In this document: piece after piece, positions 59,728 to 64,000 of the stretch
Layout: every line of letters starts with the position of its first letter
Position numbering within the stretch: position 1 is the stretch's first letter
Source of the DNA: Actinomycetota bacterium
GTDB lineage: Bacteria; Actinomycetota; Nitriliruptoria; Nitriliruptorales; JAHWKO01
Assembly (NCBI GenBank): GCA_019347675.1
Contig: JAHWKW010000010.1
Location: 1-64,000, forward strand
Reading direction: 5' to 3'
Length of the DNA: 64,000 bases
The notes under the pieces: generated by a model
Databases searched by the model: none
What the model was told of the DNA's origin: nothing
Seen by the model: only the letters and a program-made list of their open reading frames with translations
Position numbers and translations under genes: made by a program

Positions 59728-60887
59728 GCGAGGGTCTGTGGGGTGACGTGATCGGCCAGCCGGCGGCGACCGCGGCGCTGCGGGCAGCGGTCGCCGCCGG
59801 CTCGGTCGCGCACGCCTGGTTGCTGGTCGGCCCACCCGGCGTCGGTCAGCCCGAAGCGGTCGCTGCCCTGGCTGCCGACCTCAACTGCCTCCACGCCCAC
59901 CCGTACGCGTGCGCGACCTGTGGCACCTGCCGGCGGATCCGTCGCCGTGCCCACCCGGCGCTGCGCGACCTCGAGCCGGAGGGCGCCTTCCACGTGGTCG
60001 ACGCCGTCCGCGACGAGTGGATCCCCACCGCGACCAGCTCCCTGCTGGACGGCCGGGTCAAGGTGCTGCGGGTGGTCGAGGCTGACCGCATGCACGACGC
60101 CACCCAGAACGCGTTCCTGAAGCTGCTCGAGGAGCCACCCCCCTCGGTGGTGTGGGTGCTGGAGGTGGCCGATGACGCACAGCTGCTGCGCACGATCGTC
60201 TCGCGCTGCCGCCGGCTGGACTTCGTCCAGTGGGGCCGCGACGACCTGGCCGCCCGCGCCGTCGAGCTGGAGATCGGTGAGCGCAGCGCGGACCTGGTCC
60301 GGGCGGCGATGGGATCACCGGCACGGCTCGAGGAGTTGCACGATCCCGACGTCGCCGCGGCTCGCGACCGCCACCTCGGGGTGGTCGGACGCCTCGCGGA
60401 CGAAGGGCCCGCTGCGGCGGTCCCGGCGACGCGTGAGCTGACCGACTGGTCCAAGCGACGCGCCAGGCACCAGCGCGACCGCAACGCCCGCGACCGCGCC
60501 CGGTTGGAGGAGGCCTACGGCGGCGAGTGGCCGGCGGGGGCCAAGACCCGCCGCGAGCGCCGGGAGCGGCGCCTGGAACGCGAAGGCGGCCAGGCGGCGT
60601 TGCGGACGGCACTGGCGGATCTCGCCGCGTACCTGCGCGACCTGATCGCGGTGGCGGGCGGAGCAGACGCGGCCGACCTGGTCAACCGCGACCACCGTGA
60701 GGCGCTCAGCCGGGACGCGGCGCGCGTCTCGGTGGCTGTCGCGGTCGATGGCCTGCAGGCGGTCGCCGACTGCCTCGACGCCCTCGAGCACAACGGCCAG
60801 CCCGACCTGCACGTCGAGCGGCTGCTGCTCCGCCTGAGCGTTCCGTTGCAGCAGTCAGCGTCGCAGGAGCTGGTGCGACGGGAGTGA
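59724..60887 (+). CDS. holB: DNA polymerase III subunit delta prime
   Basis: A 387-residue clamp-loader subunit. The AAA+ core has a non-canonical P-loop GPPGVGQPEA without Lys, as usual for delta prime, a zinc module CATCGTCRRI, the conserved ADRMHDATQNAFLKLLEEPP, and the SRC sensor in TIVSRCRRLDF. A basic helical segment (WSKRRARHQRDRNARDRARL) and the C-terminal collar domain follow. GTG 59724 overlaps the tmk stop by 4 nt, so the pair is coupled. Confidence 0.93.
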   Translation: MSEGLWGDVIGQPAATAALRAAVAAGSVAHAWLLVGPPGVGQPEAVAALAADLNCLHAHPYACATCGTCRRIRRRAHPALRDLEPEGAFHVVDAVRDEWIPTATSSLLDGRVKVLRVVEADRMHDATQNAFLKLLEEPPPSVVWVLEVADDAQLLRTIVSRCRRLDFVQWGRDDLAARAVELEIGERSADLVRAAMGSPARLEELHDPDVAAARDRHLGVVGRLADEGPAAAVPATRELTDWSKRRARHQRDRNARDRARLEEAYGGEWPAGAKTRRERRERRLEREGGQAALRTALADLAAYLRDLIAVAGGADAADLVNRDHREALSRDAARVSVAVAVDGLQAVADCLDALEHNGQPDLHVERLLLRLSVPLQQSASQELVRRE

Positions 60888-60949
60888 CGGTCGGCGACGG
60901 GTAGGTGGCCGCGCGGTTCGGGGCGCCGGTACCCTGCCTTCCTCGACTC

Positions 60950-61022
60950 GCTGGAGTAGCTCAGCCGGTAGAGCAGCCGCCTCGTAAGCGGCAGGTCAGG
61001 GGTTCGAGTCCCCTCTCCAGCT
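60950..61022 (+). tRNA. tRNA-Thr (anticodon CGT)
   Basis: A 73-nt cloverleaf: acceptor GCTGGAG/CTCCAGC with discriminator T, D arm GCTCAGCCGGTAGAGC, anticodon stem CCGCC with loop CTCGTAA (CGT), and T arm AGGGGTTCGAGTCCCCT. CCA is not encoded. TACCCT at about 60930 fits a -10 box. Confidence 0.97.
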
Positions 61023-61082
61023 CCGACCTTCCAACATCCGGGCGCTGGCCTGCTCGGGTCACGGCCGCACAGGACCGCCGCG

Positions 61083-61721
61083 ATGCCCGAACGTGACCGC
61101 GCCGACCCCCGGGGCGGCGACCTGCCCTGGGAGTCGCTGACGACCCCGACCCCGCGTGGTGACGTCCAGACCCGGCTGCATCTCCCCGCCAGCGCCACCG
61201 CCGCCGCGGTCATGGTCGGGGGAGTCGGCGGCGGGTTCGACACGCCCGGCCGTGACCTGTACCCGCGGATCGCCCACCGTCTGGCGGCCAGTCGCGTCGG
61301 TGCGCTGAGGGTGCGCTTCCGCAACCCGAGGTCGCTCGACGAGGCGACGGCGGACCTGGGGGTTGGCGTCGAGCAGCTCACCCGGCGGGGGATCGAGCGG
61401 GTGGCGCTGGTCGGTCACTCGTTCGGCGGAGCCGTCGTGGTCCGCGTGGCCGCCCGGACCGACGCTGTCGTCACGGTCGTCACGCTGGCGACTCAGAGCT
61501 ACGGCGCCGAAGCTGTCTCCGGGCTCGGCCACCGCCCGTTGCTGCTGGTCCACGCAGCCAACGATCGGGTCCTGCCCGCCGGGGCGTCGCGGTCGCTCGC
61601 CGCCCGCGCCAGCGGGCCGGCCGATGTCCGGATCCTGCCCAGCGCCGGCCACGACCTGCTCGAGGCCCGCGACGAGGTGCTCACGCTCGTCTCCGACTGG
61701 CTGGTGGCCCACCTGGCGTAG
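61083..61721 (+). CDS. Alpha/beta hydrolase
   Basis: A 212-residue alpha/beta hydrolase of the dienelactone-hydrolase-like type. It has an oxyanion region VMVGGVGGGFDT, the nucleophile elbow ALVGHSFGGAVVV (Ser), the Asp in HAANDRVLPAG and the His in LPSAGHDLLEA. The triad is complete; the substrate is unknown. AGGACC precedes the ATG weakly. Confidence 0.82.
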   Translation: MPERDRADPRGGDLPWESLTTPTPRGDVQTRLHLPASATAAAVMVGGVGGGFDTPGRDLYPRIAHRLAASRVGALRVRFRNPRSLDEATADLGVGVEQLTRRGIERVALVGHSFGGAVVVRVAARTDAVVTVVTLATQSYGAEAVSGLGHRPLLLVHAANDRVLPAGASRSLAARASGPADVRILPSAGHDLLEARDEVLTLVSDWLVAHLA

Positions 61722-61767
61722 CTGGCGACGCGGGCGCGTGACCCGGCCGCACGCTCGGCGCTTGGAG

Positions 61768-62580
61768 TCACCACTCGGCGAGCAGCTCGTCGATGGCACC
61801 GGCGATGACGTGCGGGTGATCCTCGGGGACGAAGTGCTTGGCGCCTTCGATCCGGTGCAGCTCGACGCCGAGGTCCCACGCGAACCGCTCTCCGTACCGC
61901 ACCTTCTGGAACTGGTCCGCCGCACCCCACACCACGCGTGCGGGGACGTCGAGGTCCCTGATCTGGTCCTGCACCGCCAGGGTGTCGCGGACATCGAGCG
62001 ACGTCACCTGCCGCGCGAGCGCCGCCGCCCCGTCGTGCTCCGAGTACGGACGCCAGTGCACCGCGAACGCGTCTCGGGCCAGCTGCAGGTCATCGTGGCC
62101 GCGCACCATCAGCGTGGCCAGGACCGGCTGGACCGCCCGGGGATGCAGCCGCGCGAACACGTCGCTGACCGCCCGCAGGCCCTTGACGCTGGGGATGGGC
62201 CACGAGTCGTACCCCACGGCGTTGGTCAGCAGCAGGCCAGCGCACCGCTGGGGCTGGTGGATCGCCGCGATGTGGGCCACGCCCCCACCCAGGTCGTGGC
62301 CGACCAGGATGGCTCGCTCGATCGCGAGCTCGTCCAGCCAGCCCAGGAGGTAGTCGCTCTGCTGCGCCACCGAGATGTCGCGGCCGCGGCCGGCGGGGAT
62401 GCTCTCGCCGTACCCGACCATCTCGAACGCCAGGCACCGCGCCCCGTCGAGCAGCGGGACGACGTGGCGCCACAGCGCCGGACTGGTCGGGATGCCGTGG
62501 ACGAGCACGACGGGCGGACCCTCGCCACGCTCCTCCCAGCGGACGGGGACGCCGCCCACCGACGCCTGCCGAGACTCCAT
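61768..62580 (-). CDS. Alpha/beta hydrolase with Asp nucleophile (haloalkane dehalogenase/epoxide hydrolase-like)
   Basis: A 270-residue alpha/beta hydrolase. The oxyanion motif is VLVHGIPTSPALW and the nucleophile elbow is ILVGHDLGGGVAHIA, with Asp instead of Ser, as in haloalkane dehalogenases and epoxide hydrolases. Later come VVWGAADQFQ (acid) and AKHFVPEDHP (His base). Substrate class is likely halogenated alkanes or epoxides, but cannot be settled. ATG 62580 is chosen as the start of the family homology; no good ribosome-binding site is visible. Confidence 0.82.
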   Translation of the reverse strand: MESRQASVGGVPVRWEERGEGPPVVLVHGIPTSPALWRHVVPLLDGARCLAFEMVGYGESIPAGRGRDISVAQQSDYLLGWLDELAIERAILVGHDLGGGVAHIAAIHQPQRCAGLLLTNAVGYDSWPIPSVKGLRAVSDVFARLHPRAVQPVLATLMVRGHDDLQLARDAFAVHWRPYSEHDGAAALARQVTSLDVRDTLAVQDQIRDLDVPARVVWGAADQFQKVRYGERFAWDLGVELHRIEGAKHFVPEDHPHVIAGAIDELLAEW

Positions 62581-62782
62581 GACGTCAACCGATCGCCGCT
62601 GACACCCGACCACCATTGCAGAAACGTTCGCTCCGCGAGGCGTCCGAGCGCCGGTCGAGCGGCGCCAACCCGCGGCCGCAGCAGGTGTGTGGCACGCTCG
62701 CCCTCTTCTGGCGCCGCGTTCGGCCGGGCCGGCGACGGGGGGAACCCCGGTAGGGTCCCGCCGCACCGACCCGGGAGTGGCC

Positions 62783-63535
62783 GTGGAGCCGGGAGGCTGG
62801 AAGCGCCGGTTGCTCCGCACGCTGCCGTCGTTCGAAGAGGAGATGGCGCTCCTGGGGGACCTGGTCCCACCCGGGGGGGTGTGCGTCGACGTCGGCGCCA
62901 GCTACGGGTTGTACGCGGTGGCGCTTGCGCGCCTCGTGGGGCGTGCGGGATGCGTGCATGCTTTCGAACCTCGACCCCGCTCTCGGCGGGTGCTGCGGGT
63001 CGTGACGTCGCTGATGGCCCCCGGCAACGTGCGTGTCCACGCGGTGGCGCTCAGCGACCGCGATGGGGACGACGTCCTCGTCACCCCACAACGGCGGTGG
63101 CTGCTGCCGGTGCCCGGTCGCACGTTCCTCAGGAGCAACCTGGATGCGTCCCCCGGCGGCGACCGCTACTACGCGGGCTGGGAGGACGAGTTCGGGGGCG
63201 CGACCGAGCAGCGGGTCGCGATCGGCCGGCTCGACGGGATCGTCGAGGGGCGCGAGCGGGTCGGGTTCGTGAAGATCGATGTGGAAGGGACGGAGCTGCG
63301 CGTGCTGCGCGGCGCAGCGGCGACGATCGTTCGGGACCGGCCGCCCGTCCTGTGCGAGATCGAGGCCCGCCACACCGCCAAGTACGGCCGGGATCCGGAC
63401 GAGGTGCCCGCATGGTTCGCCCAGCGCGGTTATACGATGCACACGCTGACGCTTGATGGTCTGCGGCGGTGCGAGCGGGTCACGGCCGAGGTGAACAACT
63501 ACCTGTTCGTGCCCGACGATCGATCCACCGGCTGA
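62783..63535 (+). CDS. FkbM family methyltransferase
   Basis: A 250-residue methyltransferase. Motif I is VCVDVGASYGLYAVALARLV, followed by GCVHAFEPRPRSRRVLR and, near the end, the FkbM pattern GFVKIDVEGTELRVLRGA and LCEIEARH. Such enzymes methylate hydroxyl groups of sugars or natural products. GTG 62783 has GGGAG 5 nt upstream; GTG 62777 is an alternative. A TAGGGT box lies at 62751-62756. Confidence 0.85.
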   Translation: MEPGGWKRRLLRTLPSFEEEMALLGDLVPPGGVCVDVGASYGLYAVALARLVGRAGCVHAFEPRPRSRRVLRVVTSLMAPGNVRVHAVALSDRDGDDVLVTPQRRWLLPVPGRTFLRSNLDASPGGDRYYAGWEDEFGGATEQRVAIGRLDGIVEGRERVGFVKIDVEGTELRVLRGAAATIVRDRPPVLCEIEARHTAKYGRDPDEVPAWFAQRGYTMHTLTLDGLRRCERVTAEVNNYLFVPDDRSTG

Positions 63536-63637
63536 CCCGCCGACGCCCAGTTGTCCGATTCGGGTCACTGGCAGGAAATGGCGCCGGCCGTGGCGAAGTC
63601 TCCGTCGGCGGGCTTCACTGTCGGCGGAGGGGGTGAG

Positions 63638-64000
63638 GTGGCGAACGCTCAGCACGACGAACGGCCGCGACGACCGGCCCGGCGCACCACACCGCCGTCC
63701 CAGATCGCCGTGGCACGGCTCAACCACGCCTTGGACGACGCGCTACGCAGCTTCCACGACGAGCTGAGCGAGGATCTGCTCACCACCCTCCTGCTCCGCG
63801 ACGCCGGGAAGGTCGATGAGGCTCGCCGTGTCGTCGAGCGCCGCCGCGCCCGGCTGCGTGACCTCGAGGACGCACTGTCCGCCGCGGTCGCTGCCGCTGT
63901 CGTCGAACGCGAGACCGAGTGGATCCTGGCTGCGGCGGCCCGCAAGACGCGGGCAGGTCCGTCGCGGGTCCCCGCATCGCTGCGGACGCTCGCCACGGCC
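63638..64000 (+). CDS. Hypothetical helical protein, 3' end outside window
   Basis: The frame from GTG 63638 is open to the window edge (121 codons) and is preceded by GGCGGAGGGGG. It has a basic disordered start, then charged helices (ALDDALRSFHDELSEDLLTT and the Arg-rich VIA/VVERRRARLRDLEDALS region). No family is recognised from this part. The minus-strand frames here are shadows. Confidence 0.55.
   Translation, partial: MANAQHDERPRRPARRTTPPSQIAVARLNHALDDALRSFHDELSEDLLTTLLLRDAGKVDEARRVVERRRARLRDLEDALSAAVAAAVVERETEWILAAAARKTRAGPSRVPASLRTLATA

Overview
High-GC chromosomal DNA from an actinobacterium, probably a deep-branching lineage (my guess is Nitriliruptoria/Egibacter-like; the genus cannot be fixed from this window). 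The signs are: many GTG starts and 4-nt GTGA gene overlaps; a proteasome activator ending in GQYL; a probable F420-dependent oxidoreductase; a septum-site/Tad-pilus cluster in the order known from Mycobacterium; a DUF222/HNH gene; topA next to a membrane-fused tmk and holB. A selenocysteine tRNA shows that the organism uses Sec.

Layout. 1-3.7 kb: end of an HNH gene, an AI-2E family exporter, and a two-gene ABC exporter. 3.8-11.6 kb: aa3/caa3-type cytochrome oxidase genes (ctaC-D-E-F-G plus a membrane cupredoxin), with the convergent heme A pathway (ctaB, ctaA). 11.7-16.5 kb: oxidoreductase, lytic transglycosylase lipoprotein, DUF4870 protein, a free-standing phage-type KLPHH domain, bpa, and a DUF389 gene broken by a frameshift. 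16.5-28.2 kb: accessory region. It holds two pieces of an EamA transporter beside a direct repeat, a lower-GC block with a leaderless M14 peptidase, a separately encoded propeptide-like protein and a degenerate metallopeptidase-like protein, a secreted M14 carboxypeptidase, a twice-damaged gene, a large secreted repeat protein and a relaxase/helicase remnant. 28.2-31.9 kb: nucleosidase, tRNA-Sec, M20 peptidase, an NTF2-like protein and pdxH. 31.9-37.1 kb: HAD phosphatase, ssd and a compact Tad pilus operon. 37.2-44.0 kb: class E sortase, a degenerate LIV-type ABC operon, a secreted FN3 protein and a zinc-ribbon protein. 44.1-49.5 kb: DUF1998 helicase and two tandem lipoprotein/LCP pairs. 49.5-64 kb: PEP synthase, methyltransferase, H+-pyrophosphatase, topA, MFS-Tmk fusion, holB, tRNA-Thr, hydrolases, an FkbM methyltransferase and a gene that runs off the edge.

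How the genes work together. The cta block makes and inserts a terminal oxidase, with heme A supplied by ctaA/B and copper centres by CtaG. HAD-ssd-tad should assemble a type IVc pilus. The LIV operon is odd because its two ATPase domains have lost complementary motifs, so together they could form one composite ATP site. The best candidate for an undescribed system is the 17.26-21.6 kb block. Several genes have a TANNNT box exactly 6-7 nt before the start codon, which predicts leaderless mRNAs. Coordinates of starts were chosen from ribosome-binding sites, overlaps or these boxes, as stated for each gene.
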